In this document: positions 7,466-16,537 of the stretch, one piece after another
Position numbering within the stretch: the stretch's first letter is position 1
Layout: each line of letters opens with the position of its first letter
Source of the DNA: Rhodoferax ferrireducens
Lineage (GTDB): Bacteria; Pseudomonadota; Gammaproteobacteria; Burkholderiales; Burkholderiaceae_C
Length of the DNA stretch: 64,000 bases
Direction of reading: 5' to 3'
Assembly: GCF_003347515.1 (NCBI RefSeq)
Contig: NZ_QEII01000312.1
Span: 1 to 64,000 of the forward strand
The notes under the pieces: generated by a model
Seen by the model: only the letters and a program-made list of their open reading frames with translations
Databases searched by the model: none
What the model was told of the DNA's origin: nothing
Program-made: the position numbers and the translations under genes

Positions 7466-10400
7466 CGAGCCCCCCCTTGCTGCTCTGGCACAAGCATGGG
7501 AGTAGGCGCCTCACCGTTACAAAACCGAGTCCACATTGCGTCATACGCCCACTCCACGCCACGCGTAAATCCCTTGCCGTCCATTAAGGGGGAGCCCAGC
7601 ATCCGGTTGCGCATGCCGGCGCGCAAACGGGTAAGCCCCTCGATGTCAGACGACAAAGTACAGGCCTTGTCGATGTAGTCCTGCTCGCTGTGTGCCACCC
7701 ACTCCGGCAATCCAAGATTCATCATAAAAGTCGTTCCAATTCGCCCCAGCGGTGGACGCTCCGCCAGCGTCAGCGCCGGCACCCCCATCCACAAGGCATC
7801 GACCAGCATGGTGCCACCGCTGTGCGGAAAACAGTCCAGCAAGATGTCAAAGTCGTGCAGCCCCTTGAAGATATTGCTGCTGCAGCGCATGTCAACCCGT
7901 TCCGTGTCAAGGCCGTGTTTCTGCATCAATGATCGGAAGTGTGCCTGATTAAGTGGATCAGAAAAACTCCTGAAATCCAGCACCAGCCTGGCCGTTGGCA
8001 TTTGACGGAGCAGGTCACCCCAAACGCGGAAAGTGCGGTGATTCAGACGTTCGGTGCGGCCAGAATAGCCAAACGTGACGAAGCCGTTTTTCAAACAGGG
8101 CGGAGGCTGCGGCAGGTCTGTCTCTGTCATGGACTCAAAAGGCACAAAACAGTGCGGTAACCGCACGATATTCTCACGTGCAATCGTCTCGGGTGGGGCG
8201 ATGTAGGGGTCAAACAGAACGTAGTCAACGGCCTTGAGTCCGGTGGTCCAGGCTGCACCCAACCAGGTCACCTGGATAGGTGCGGGTTTCAATGCAAAGA
8301 CGCCGAGGCGCTCGTCGCGCATGTGGTTGCATCCGTCCACCAGAATGTCAATGCCGTCCGCTTGAATACGCGCGGCTACATCCGCGTCCGACATCTCCCG
8401 AACATCACACCAGTGCTCAAACACCGACTTGAATTTTTCGGTGAAACCATCGTCCAGCTTGACGTTCGAGTAAGCAAACAACTCCACTTTGGTGTGGTCG
8501 TGGTTGGCAAAAAATGGCCAAAAATAAAACCGAGAGGTATGCCGCCGAAAGTCTGGCGACACATAGCCCACCTTGAGACGCCGGCCCGGAGTACGATCAT
8601 GCGCGGAAAAATCTGTCGCAGGTGTTGCGAAACGATCACCCCACTGCACAAATTCGGAAAATATTTCGTTGACCGTGAGATCTGGATGGTAAGACAAAGC
8701 ATACAGCCGTCGCTCCCAAAGCTCTGCGTCATCGGGTAACACTGCCATGGCGGCGTCGGCCTGGGAGACGACCTCCTCAAACTCCGAGAGTTTGGCGTAG
8801 TTCATGCAGAGACTTTGGTGTGCCTGAGCCCGATGAATCTGAACCATGCGGCCCTGATGGGGGACAGCCGAGAGCATCTCAAGTGCTTTTTTGTAGCTCG
8901 AAACCGACTCGATCAAGCGGCCCTGCTCATCCAGAACTCGCCCCAGATGGTTATACGCCGGACCGTAACCAGGTTCTGCCGCCAGTCCTTGACGGAAGAA
9001 CTCGCCGGCCTCGTCAAAACGATCCTGCACGAGCAAGTTTGCGCCCAGATTGATCAAGGCCGACGGGAACGCTGGTCGCAGGAGCAACGCGACGCGCAAG
9101 TTGACCTCGGCCTCCACAGGATGATTCTGACTTTGAAGTGCAAAACCGAAGTTGCTTAGCGCACCCGCGTCACGCGGAGCGAGTTCAACAGCTTTGCGCA
9201 GGGGCTCGATCGCCTCGCTCACCTGATCTTGGTTGACCAAAGCAGCACCCAAGGCTTTCCACCCGAAGGCTGACTGTGGGTATCGAAGCGTCATGGCCCG
9301 AGCCAGGACAACTACTTCATCCAATTTATCTTGGTTGAACAATTCTTCAACATGACTGATCTCGCTCGCTCGCACTGGTTTTGTCAGTACCGATTTTTTG
9401 GACCTGCGGGTCCTTGATGGCGCTTCCTTGGCCGATTGGTCCGAATGCCCCTGTTCGCCACCGCACGCCAGGTAAGCCGCATCAACCGCACGCAAGACCA
9501 GCTCAGCCAGGACCGCCGCGTGCAATCCAAGACGGCGCCTTTGCTCCAGCATCCGAACGGCCTCACCACACTGGCCGGATTGAAGCAAAGCGTCAAAATA
9601 GCTCAGCCAATACTGCCAGTTGGCGGGCTCAGTTGCCAGTGCATTGCGGAAATACCGCAAGCTTCCCGCAGCGTGCCCCGTTTCAAGGGCGATGACTGCC
9701 AGATTGTGATTGGCATCAGCGTGGTGAGGTGCCACCTCCAGGATCGCCCGGTACATCTCCTCGGCCACATCCAGTTTTCCGTCCCGGTGCTGCGTCAATG
9801 CGATATCCATGCTTTGCCGCAAGGCATGCTGCAAGTCACCCTCGATGGAGGCTTTGGGCTCTTCCATGAGGGTATCGACCAAGGGTCGCGGCGGTTCACG
9901 GTTCATTTTCTTGTTCTCTGATTGAATCCAGTGCTCAAACATAGCGACGTATGCATCCTCGACATGGCGTGCAAATCCCGCCTCGTCCATCAAGGGGCTT
10001 GCTTCCAGTTCATGCCGAAGACTCATGCGCAATGCGTTCATACGAACCGGGTCGTGCGCCAGAGCCACCACCGATTCAACATATTCCAGCTCAGAGTAAG
10101 CGATCAGCTCTGGATGTCCGACGCCCTCAAGAATGGCACTACCGATTCGACCTACGCTAGGCCGGCCCGCCAGGGTGACATAGGGAACACCCATGTACAA
10201 CATTTCCAGCAACGTCGTGCCTGAATTGTGCGGGAAGCAATCCAGCGCGATGTCAATTCCTCGCAGGACATCCCAGGGAGGGCTGTGGAAGCCGATATCC
10301 AGCCGCGCGCGATCGATACCCAGTTCCAAAAATTTCTGAGCAAGTGCGGCCTGCGCAGCGGCATCCTTGAAGTTGACGCTGTCAATCACCAGGCGCGAAC

Positions 10401-12261
10401 CTCTTACACGCTTGAGAATCTCAGCCCAGGCCCGAACCGTTCGGTAGTTAATTCGAATTGAACGGGTCAGGGTGCCGAACGTCACATAAGCACGCTCGTT
10501 CGACGGCAATGGATTGACCTCACCGAGGTCAGAAAGTGGTCGGTAAACAAGCGCAGGCACGGGCAAACGCCACGGCTTCTCGGCAAAGAGATGCTCACTG
10601 CCCGCCGGCACTGTTTGGTCATCTGTCAGGTAATAGTCAATAGCCGAGAGGCCAGTGGTATAGCCAAAGTCAAGCCAGTGCAGCGAAACAGGCGCGGGTT
10701 TTCTGGCAAATACACCCAAACGGTTGCCACGTGTTTGACCAGAAATATCCACCAGCACATCGATACCGTCTGCTCGAATACGCGCCGCGAGGGCGTCGTC
10801 ACTGACCCCAACGGTAGATACCCAGTGATCAACATAGCCTTGGTAGCGCGCCGTTACTTCGTCCGCAACAGAGAGGAGCTCAGAGTACGCGAATACCTCA
10901 AAGCGGCCGTGATCATGATGGGCCAGCAATGGTTCAAGAAAAAATCTTGTCGAATGGCGGCTGAACGTGGCGCAAACATAGCCAAGTCGCAAACGACGTT
11001 TGCCGCCGTCGTAGCTGTTGTCATGTGCCCGCCAATCGGCCTTGTACGGCAGCCCGAGTTGCTCGTCGAATTCGCGGTAGGTCCTGAATATTTCTTCCGC
11101 TGTCTTGTCTGGGTGGTAGTTCAGCAAAAACAGCAGGTTGCTATACGCGGCCGCGTCAAACGGGTTGAGCGCAATAGCACGCCGGGTGCTACCTTCGGCC
11201 TCTTCAAGGCGACCCTGATCCTTGAGAAGGTAGCCCAGGATGTTGTGCGCCTGGGCCAAGTCCGGTTGAACCTGCAGAGCGCGACGAATACAACTCTCAG
11301 CCAGCTCCGCCATCCCCTTCTCATCAAGCACGACACCCAGGTTCAGGTGTGCCACATGAAAGGTCTCATCCAGAGCCAGACAACGCAGAAAACAGCTTTC
11401 TGCCTGCGCCAGCCGACCCTGTCGATGAAAGGCCATACCCAGATTTGAATGGGCGGACACCAGCGACGGATTGAGGCGTATCGCCTTTCGAAAACAAACT
11501 TCAGCCTCAATCAATTCACCACCATCGATCAGTGCCACGCCCAGGCGGTCCAGATTGGCTGCATCACCAGGGTCTAGAACCGCTACTTTTCTCATGGGTT
11601 CAATGGTCACTGCCGCGTCTCTTCCCTGACCACGCAATGCAACACTCAACATCCTCCACCCCATCACATTGCTAGGATACCGTTGGGCAAGCCCACGCGC
11701 GCGCGACTCCATCTCTTCGAACTGACTTTGGTTCAAGAGCGCCGTGACAGTGACGATTTCGGCCGCACTGGGCACTCCGCTGTCGTTCAAACCCGCGCCC
11801 GAGTTCGACACGTTTGCTTGTGCTGATTCAAGGGGCTCGTCAACCAAGCGGTCCACCAACTCTTCAATTGCCCCTTGCGCAAGCCCCCCGCGGCGTGCTC
11901 GTTCCAGCGTTTGCCCGGCAACCGAGTACTGTCTGGACTGGATCAGTGCGTCAACGGTGCCAATCCAATATTGCCAATTCTTGCCATCCGACGCCAGCGC
12001 CGCGTAAAAGTAAGGCACCGCAGACGCCGCTTGACCAGACTGCACAGCCAAGGTGCCCATGTTGTGATTGGCATCCGGATGGTCGGGCTGCATGGCAAGC
12101 ACCACTTGGTAGAGTTGTTCTGCATGGCGCAATCTGCCGGCGCGGTGGTGCGCCAGCGCCTGTTGCAGGCTTTCATGCACGATCCGCTGCAGACCTGCAT
12201 CCAGTCCGATCTCTGCTGAGCACGCTGGCTCTTCTGTCAGCAAAAGCACCGTGTCTGTCAT
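7462..12261 (-). CDS. Tandem TPR-SPINDLY/OGT-like glycosyltransferase, putative flagellin glycosyltransferase
   Basis: This 1599-residue protein contains two complete copies of a TPR array plus an OGT/SPINDLY-type (GT41-like) catalytic domain. Half one covers about residues 1-785 and half two about 786-1599. Each half opens with similar text (AHHRAGRLRHAEQLY versus TQHRDGKLDVAEEMY) and shares NWQYW followed by DAL-QS. The catalytic-histidine motifs are GYVCATFSRHSTRFF (about 425) and GYVSPDFRRHTSRFY (about 1230); the donor-site motifs DCFPHNSGTTLLE (about 672) and DCFPHSGGTMLVD (about 1473) are intact. Where canonical OGTs have a lysine in FNN-x-x-KI, both halves have basic but divergent sequence (TRSIRIN and GRTERLN). 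TPR-fused flagellin glycosyltransferases such as FlmG are a known precedent. The ATG at 12261 was chosen because upstream in-frame sequence is low-complexity; no strong ribosome site is visible, so the start is uncertain. Confidence 0.85.
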   Translation of the reverse strand: MTDTVLLLTEEPACSAEIGLDAGLQRIVHESLQQALAHHRAGRLRHAEQLYQVVLAMQPDHPDANHNMGTLAVQSGQAASAVPYFYAALASDGKNWQYWIGTVDALIQSRQYSVAGQTLERARRGGLAQGAIEELVDRLVDEPLESAQANVSNSGAGLNDSGVPSAAEIVTVTALLNQSQFEEMESRARGLAQRYPSNVMGWRMLSVALRGQGRDAAVTIEPMRKVAVLDPGDAANLDRLGVALIDGGELIEAEVCFRKAIRLNPSLVSAHSNLGMAFHRQGRLAQAESCFLRCLALDETFHVAHLNLGVVLDEKGMAELAESCIRRALQVQPDLAQAHNILGYLLKDQGRLEEAEGSTRRAIALNPFDAAAYSNLLFLLNYHPDKTAEEIFRTYREFDEQLGLPYKADWRAHDNSYDGGKRRLRLGYVCATFSRHSTRFFLEPLLAHHDHGRFEVFAYSELLSVADEVTARYQGYVDHWVSTVGVSDDALAARIRADGIDVLVDISGQTRGNRLGVFARKPAPVSLHWLDFGYTTGLSAIDYYLTDDQTVPAGSEHLFAEKPWRLPVPALVYRPLSDLGEVNPLPSNERAYVTFGTLTRSIRINYRTVRAWAEILKRVRGSRLVIDSVNFKDAAAQAALAQKFLELGIDRARLDIGFHSPPWDVLRGIDIALDCFPHNSGTTLLEMLYMGVPYVTLAGRPSVGRIGSAILEGVGHPELIAYSELEYVESVVALAHDPVRMNALRMSLRHELEASPLMDEAGFARHVEDAYVAMFEHWIQSENKKMNREPPRPLVDTLMEEPKASIEGDLQHALRQSMDIALTQHRDGKLDVAEEMYRAILEVAPHHADANHNLAVIALETGHAAGSLRYFRNALATEPANWQYWLSYFDALLQSGQCGEAVRMLEQRRRLGLHAAVLAELVLRAVDAAYLACGGEQGHSDQSAKEAPSRTRRSKKSVLTKPVRASEISHVEELFNQDKLDEVVVLARAMTLRYPQSAFGWKALGAALVNQDQVSEAIEPLRKAVELAPRDAGALSNFGFALQSQNHPVEAEVNLRVALLLRPAFPSALINLGANLLVQDRFDEAGEFFRQGLAAEPGYGPAYNHLGRVLDEQGRLIESVSSYKKALEMLSAVPHQGRMVQIHRAQAHQSLCMNYAKLSEFEEVVSQADAAMAVLPDDAELWERRLYALSYHPDLTVNEIFSEFVQWGDRFATPATDFSAHDRTPGRRLKVGYVSPDFRRHTSRFYFWPFFANHDHTKVELFAYSNVKLDDGFTEKFKSVFEHWCDVREMSDADVAARIQADGIDILVDGCNHMRDERLGVFALKPAPIQVTWLGAAWTTGLKAVDYVLFDPYIAPPETIARENIVRLPHCFVPFESMTETDLPQPPPCLKNGFVTFGYSGRTERLNHRTFRVWGDLLRQMPTARLVLDFRSFSDPLNQAHFRSLMQKHGLDTERVDMRCSSNIFKGLHDFDILLDCFPHSGGTMLVDALWMGVPALTLAERPPLGRIGTTFMMNLGLPEWVAHSEQDYIDKACTLSSDIEGLTRLRAGMRNRMLGSPLMDGKGFTRGVEWAYDAMWTRFCNGEAPTPMLVPEQQGGAR

Positions 12262-12515
12262 ATAGCTGCCATTAGTTGAATGCTGCAAAGAATAAATGCG
12301 AAGAAAGAAAACAAAAGTGAAAATAGACGTCGATTTACCACTCAATACTTGTTGCGCGGCCTCGCAAGAGAAGAATTGTAAGAATTTCCCCTACAAGACT
12401 TCGATGCATGCCTGACACCCCAAACAGGCAGATGCCGATTCAAGTTCCCGACCGACCCGCCCAGAATCGACTCCATCGCGAAACCAAAGGGATTCGCCCA
12501 CCGAAGGAGCCGAAC

Positions 12516-12842
12516 ATGACCGACGAACAACTCACCTCCGCCATCCGCGATGCCAACCTGACTTACCTCATGCTGGCGCAAAACCTGATTCGCAAGGACA
12601 AAGCCGAGGCACTGTTCCGGCTGGGCGTATCCGACGAGTCGGCCGACCTCATCGCCACCCTCTCGCCCTCGCAAATTTTGAAGATCGCGTCCAGCAACAT
12701 GCTGCTCTGCCGTTTTCGGGTGGATGACGACATCGTGTGGAATCTGTTGACCAACCACACCGCGAGCAAAGTAGACAACGACGCCACCACCAAGCTGCAC
12801 GCCAGCATTTTGATGGCCGGGCGTTTCGCTGAAGCAATGTAA
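12516..12842 (+). CDS. flhD: Flagellar master regulator subunit FlhD
   Basis: This 108-residue protein is one half of the FlhD4C2 activator of class II flagellar promoters. It has the family's characteristic LTSAIRDANLTYLMLAQNLIRKD at the start (split here only by the start choice) and RLGVSDESADLIATLSPSQILKIASSN in the helical core. The ATG at 12516 follows GGAG and matches the usual protein length; an upstream GTG-type start would add about 36 unrelated residues. flhC follows after 11 bases. The 254 bases upstream separate it from the divergent glycosylation operon and show no box I can name with confidence. Confidence 0.94.
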   Translation: MTDEQLTSAIRDANLTYLMLAQNLIRKDKAEALFRLGVSDESADLIATLSPSQILKIASSNMLLCRFRVDDDIVWNLLTNHTASKVDNDATTKLHASILMAGRFAEAM

Positions 12843-12853
12843 GGAGCACGACC

Positions 12854-13390
12854 ATGGCCACCAAAAGCGTTCTGAATGATTCCAAACAGGTTGAGCGGGC
12901 TGTCGCCCTGATTCAACTGGGCGCCCGCCTGCAGGTGCTGGAAAGCGAGACCGATCTGTCTTACGAACGCTTGCTGCGCCTGTATAAGGAAGTGGCCGGA
13001 CGTTCTCCGTCCAAGGGCCAGCTGCCGTTTTCCACCGACTGGTTTCTGACTTGGCAGCCCAATATCCACGCGTCGCTGTTTCTAAACACCTATGAATACC
13101 TGAGCAAGGTCAGCGAGCTGGAAGACATTGACGCGGTCATGAAGGCCTACCGGCTTTACAGCGAACAAATAGCCGCCTGCGGCGTTGAGCCACTTTTATC
13201 CATCACGCGCGCCTGGCGCCTCGTGAAGTTTGTTGACAACAATATGCTGGGTCGAACCAAATGTTCCAAATGCGGCGGGCATTTTGTGACCGACCCATAC
13301 GAGAATGCGCGTCACTTTGAATGCGGCCTGTGTACGCCACCCGCACGTGCCGGCAAAAGTGCCAGTGCCGGAGGGATATTGCTACACTAA
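12854..13390 (+). CDS. flhC: Flagellar master regulator subunit FlhC
   Basis: This 178-residue zinc protein partners FlhD and provides much of the DNA contact. The four zinc-ligand cysteines fall at residues 137, 140, 157 and 160 in CSKC and CGLC, the same positions as I recall for the enterobacterial protein. The N-terminal part holds RAVALIQLGARLQVLE and SPSKGQLPFSTDWF, both conserved. A strong terminator follows, so flhDC forms a two-gene unit. Confidence 0.95.
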   Translation: MATKSVLNDSKQVERAVALIQLGARLQVLESETDLSYERLLRLYKEVAGRSPSKGQLPFSTDWFLTWQPNIHASLFLNTYEYLSKVSELEDIDAVMKAYRLYSEQIAACGVEPLLSITRAWRLVKFVDNNMLGRTKCSKCGGHFVTDPYENARHFECGLCTPPARAGKSASAGGILLH

Positions 13391-13415
13391 GCGGCCAGAT
13401 ATGAAAGCATTCTTG

Positions 13416-13445
13416 AAAGGGCACCTTTGGGGCCCTTTTCTTGTT
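13416..13445 (+). terminator. Rho-independent terminator after flhDC
   Basis: AAAGGGC (13416-13422) pairs with GCCCTTT (13432-13438), followed by TCTTGTT. It separates flhDC from motAB. Confidence 0.8.
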
Positions 13446-13541
13446 ATTGGCGCTCAAACTTGCTTCATAGAATGATCTAACACGAGATACAGTTCTCGCT
13501 TCACCTTTGGATGCCACTTCGCATTTTGACTCTGTAAGAAC

Positions 13542-14402
13542 ATGATAGTTATTGTCGGTTACGCGGTCTCCATGGGTTGCATCTTTGGGGTGTACATCTT
13601 TCACGGTGGCAACATCGCTGTGATTCTCAAGGCCTTGCCATTCGAATTGATCACGATTTTTGGCGGCGCGTTAGGCGCTTTTGCGGTCAACAATCAGCCC
13701 AAGGTGCTGAGGGCCACGATGAAGCTTATCCCGCAGGCCATCAAGGGATCCAAATACACCAAGGCGCGCTACCTTGAGTTGATGGCCTTGCTGTACGACA
13801 TCCTGCAAAAAGCCCGCAAAGAGGGCTTGATGGCCATTGAGAAGGATGTTGAAGACCCTCACTCATCGGAAATCTTCAAAAAGTACGCCACCGTTGGCAG
13901 CGACCACCATGTGGTGGAGTTCATGACCGATTACCTGCGCATGATGGTCTCGGGCAATCTGAACGCCCATGAAATTGAATCCCTGATGGACAGCGAGATT
14001 GACACCCACCATGCGGAGGCGCACGCCCCCATTGCGGCCATTGCCCGGCTGGCCGGGGCTTTGCCAGCGTTCGGTATTGTTGCCGCAGTTTTGGGTGTGG
14101 TGAACACCATGGGATCGGTCGGACAACCACCGGCGGTGCTGGGCGGCATGATTGCTTCGGCCTTGGTCGGCACGTTCTTGGGGATTCTGCTGGCCTATGG
14201 CGTGGTGGAACCCCTGGGTGGCCTGCTGGAGCAGAAGACAGAAGACGGGGCGAAAGAACTGCAGTGCATTAAAACTACGTTATTGGCCAGCATGCAAGGC
14301 TACAACCCATCCACCGCTATTGAGTTTGGCCGCAAAGTTCTTTTTTCCACTGAACGCCCCACCTTTATCGAGCTTGAAAGCTATGTGCGCGGCAAAAAAT
14401 AG
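13542..14402 (+). CDS. motA: Flagellar stator protein MotA
   Basis: This 286-residue inner-membrane protein forms the proton channel of the flagellar motor with MotB. It has the four membrane segments of the family, two near the N terminus (IVIVGYAVSMGCIFGVYIF and the ITIFGGALGAFAV region) and two near residues 165-230 (ALPAFGIVAAVLGVV and ALVGTFLGILLAYG). The intervening cytoplasmic loop contains the torque-generating charged region around SKYTKARYLELMALLYDILQ. Length matches the family. motB follows after 17 bases. Confidence 0.96.
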   Translation: MIVIVGYAVSMGCIFGVYIFHGGNIAVILKALPFELITIFGGALGAFAVNNQPKVLRATMKLIPQAIKGSKYTKARYLELMALLYDILQKARKEGLMAIEKDVEDPHSSEIFKKYATVGSDHHVVEFMTDYLRMMVSGNLNAHEIESLMDSEIDTHHAEAHAPIAAIARLAGALPAFGIVAAVLGVVNTMGSVGQPPAVLGGMIASALVGTFLGILLAYGVVEPLGGLLEQKTEDGAKELQCIKTTLLASMQGYNPSTAIEFGRKVLFSTERPTFIELESYVRGKK

Positions 14403-14419
14403 GCTCACGCTGACTTGAT

Positions 14420-15346
14420 ATGGCTACCGACGCCAAAAAGCTGCAGCCGATCATCGTCAAGAAGATCAAAAAAGGAGGGCACGCCGTGCATGGCGGCGCC
14501 TGGAAGATTGCGTACGCCGACTTTGTGACGGCCATGATGGCTTTTTTCTTGCTGATGTGGTTGCTGGGGTCAACCTCGGAAGGCGACAAGAAAGGCCTCT
14601 CGGACTACTTTACCGCGCCGCTGAAAGTATCCATGCTGGGGGGCAGCGGAGCTGGCGCCAGCAACAGCATCCTTCCCGGCGGAGGAGCCGATCTGACCAA
14701 GCAGGCGGGGCAGTCCCGCCGCGGTGAGGGCAACGACCCGATCCAAAAGAAAATGCTGGCTGAAGCCATGAAGGCGGAAGTGGCCAAGCAGGACGCCAAA
14801 AAGCTGGCATCCCTGAGCGCGAAGATCAGCGCGGTCATATCGAGTAACGCGAAACTTGCTGAATTTAGCTCGCAAATCAGACTGGATACGACGCCGGACG
14901 GCCTGCAGATCCAAATCGTCGATGACCAGAAACGCCCCATGTTTGACAGCGGAAGTGCCACCGTCAAGCCCTATATGCGTGACATACTGAGGGAAATCGG
15001 GGCTGCATTGAACGGGGTTGAAAACAAGGTCAGCCTGGATGGCCACACCGACCGCGCCCCGTACAGCAACGCCGAGCGGGGCTATAGCAACTGGGAACTC
15101 TCGGCCGATAGGGCCAATGCTTCAAGGCGGGAACTGGTGGCCGCTGGCATGCCAGACGACAAGCTGGCTCGGGTCGTCGGCTTGGCCTCCAGCAGCTTGC
15201 TTGATGCGCTCAATCCCTTGAGCCCGGCAAACCGTAGAATTAGCATTACCGTGATGACGCGTGAAGCCGAAGAGCGACTCATGGGAACCGGGCGTGCTCC
15301 AGACACCAAGGCCCAAGAACCTACAGCAGCGACAGTCAGCCAATAA
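14420..15346 (+). CDS. motB: Flagellar stator protein MotB
   Basis: This 308-residue partner of MotA anchors the stator to peptidoglycan. A short cytoplasmic N terminus (KKIKKGGHAVHGGAWKIAYADF) leads into one membrane helix, in which ADFVTAMMAFFLLMWLL carries the conserved proton-binding aspartate. The C-terminal half is an OmpA-like peptidoglycan-binding domain with LDGHTDRAPYSN, NWELSADRANASRREL and NRRISITVM. It is cotranscribed with motA and followed by cheY. Confidence 0.96.
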   Translation: MATDAKKLQPIIVKKIKKGGHAVHGGAWKIAYADFVTAMMAFFLLMWLLGSTSEGDKKGLSDYFTAPLKVSMLGGSGAGASNSILPGGGADLTKQAGQSRRGEGNDPIQKKMLAEAMKAEVAKQDAKKLASLSAKISAVISSNAKLAEFSSQIRLDTTPDGLQIQIVDDQKRPMFDSGSATVKPYMRDILREIGAALNGVENKVSLDGHTDRAPYSNAERGYSNWELSADRANASRRELVAAGMPDDKLARVVGLASSSLLDALNPLSPANRRISITVMTREAEERLMGTGRAPDTKAQEPTAATVSQ

Positions 15347-15413
15347 CATTGAGACATCATGATTCGGTATATACCAGTAACAGTTCGGACAAACGCCATT
15401 GAAAGGGTGTCCC

Positions 15414-15803
15414 ATGGCAAATGAGCTTCGGTTTTTGGTTGTTGATGACTTTTCCACCATGCGGCGGATTGTGCGCAATCTCCTCAAGGAAAGTGGCTAC
15501 ACGGAGGCCGATGAGGCCGAAGATGGTGTAGTGGCACTGCAAAAACTGCGCAACAGTAGTTTTGACTTTGTTGTCAGCGACATCAACATGCCCAATATGA
15601 ATGGCTTTCAGTTGCTGATGGAAATCAAAAAGGATGAAAAGCTCAAACACATCCCTGTTCTGATGGTGACGGCCGAGGCCCGAAAGGAAGACATCGTGAT
15701 GGCAGCCCAGCAAGGTGCTGCGGGTTATATCGTCAAGCCTTTTACCAAGGCCACGCTGGAAGACAAGGTCAGCCTTATTCTCACCAAGTTGGGCTTGAAG
15801 TAA
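15414..15803 (+). CDS. cheY: Chemotaxis response regulator CheY
   Basis: This 129-residue single REC domain binds the flagellar switch when phosphorylated. The acidic pair D11-D12, phospho-acceptor D56 (VVSDINMPNMNG), T86 and K108 (YIVKPF) are all present. The ATG at 15414 follows AAAGGG and gives the standard CheY length. It is placed between motB and cheZ, six bases before the latter. No cheA or cheW is adjacent, so the main chemotaxis kinase genes for this CheY are probably elsewhere. Confidence 0.95.
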   Translation: MANELRFLVVDDFSTMRRIVRNLLKESGYTEADEAEDGVVALQKLRNSSFDFVVSDINMPNMNGFQLLMEIKKDEKLKHIPVLMVTAEARKEDIVMAAQQGAAGYIVKPFTKATLEDKVSLILTKLGLK

Positions 15804-15808
15804 ACGCT

Positions 15809-16453
15809 ATGCAAAGCAATAACCCAACCCACCCGGCTGTCTCGCCGGACGTGCATCAGTCCATCGGGGTACTGACGCGGCAATTGCACGATGCTCTCAG
15901 CGGACTGGGCCTGACCGACAAGGTCAAGGACCTGGCAGGGGAAATACCCGATGCCCGGAGCCGCCTCTCCTATATTGCACGGCTTACCGGCGAAGCTGCC
16001 GAAAAAGTGCTGAACCGTGTCGACCAGGCCAAGGCACAACACGATCACATCGCAGCGGAAACCCGGCGCATTGGCGCCTTGATCGTCAAGGACCCGGTCG
16101 CGGCAGTGGCCAAAGGTCACGTCATGAATTTTCTGACCGATGTTGAAAAATCCACCCAGCAGATCGACCAGCATCTGACGGAAATCATGATGGCCCAGGA
16201 CTTTCACGACCTGACAGGTCAGGTGATTGCCAAGGTGGTCAATCTGGCGGCCAGCATTGAAGTGCAGCTGGTCCAGTTACTGATTCAGACGGCCCCGGCA
16301 GATGCGGCCGTAAAAACGCCCGTAGCCGCACCGGCTCCGGCGACGGTTTACCAGCCGGCATTGGCAGGACCGGTCGTCAACGCTGCAGGCAACGCTGATG
16401 TCGTGACCGGTCAATCTGAAGTTGACGATTTGCTAGCCAGTCTGGGATTTTGA
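15809..16453 (+). CDS. cheZ: CheY-P phosphatase CheZ
   Basis: This 214-residue, mostly helical protein dephosphorylates CheY-P. The catalytic-glutamine region AQDFHDLTGQVIAKV matches the family's long-helix motif, and the extreme C terminus DDLLASLGF is the typical CheY-binding peptide. A Pro/Ala-rich linker (about residues 170-195) connects the two. Presence of CheZ is typical of beta- and gammaproteobacterial chemotaxis. Confidence 0.95.
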   Translation: MQSNNPTHPAVSPDVHQSIGVLTRQLHDALSGLGLTDKVKDLAGEIPDARSRLSYIARLTGEAAEKVLNRVDQAKAQHDHIAAETRRIGALIVKDPVAAVAKGHVMNFLTDVEKSTQQIDQHLTEIMMAQDFHDLTGQVIAKVVNLAASIEVQLVQLLIQTAPADAAVKTPVAAPAPATVYQPALAGPVVNAAGNADVVTGQSEVDDLLASLGF

Positions 16454-16537
16454 AGTGGCGGGTTAACCGCCTTCTTATCAGCCTTTAGTTAGCGCATCGC
16501 GTCATGACAATGGGGAGAACTTAACAGTCTCCCCACC

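Noticed and set aside
12262..12515. Promoter boxes in the divergent region before flhD
   Set aside because: Several partial matches were seen, but none had both elements at proper spacing.
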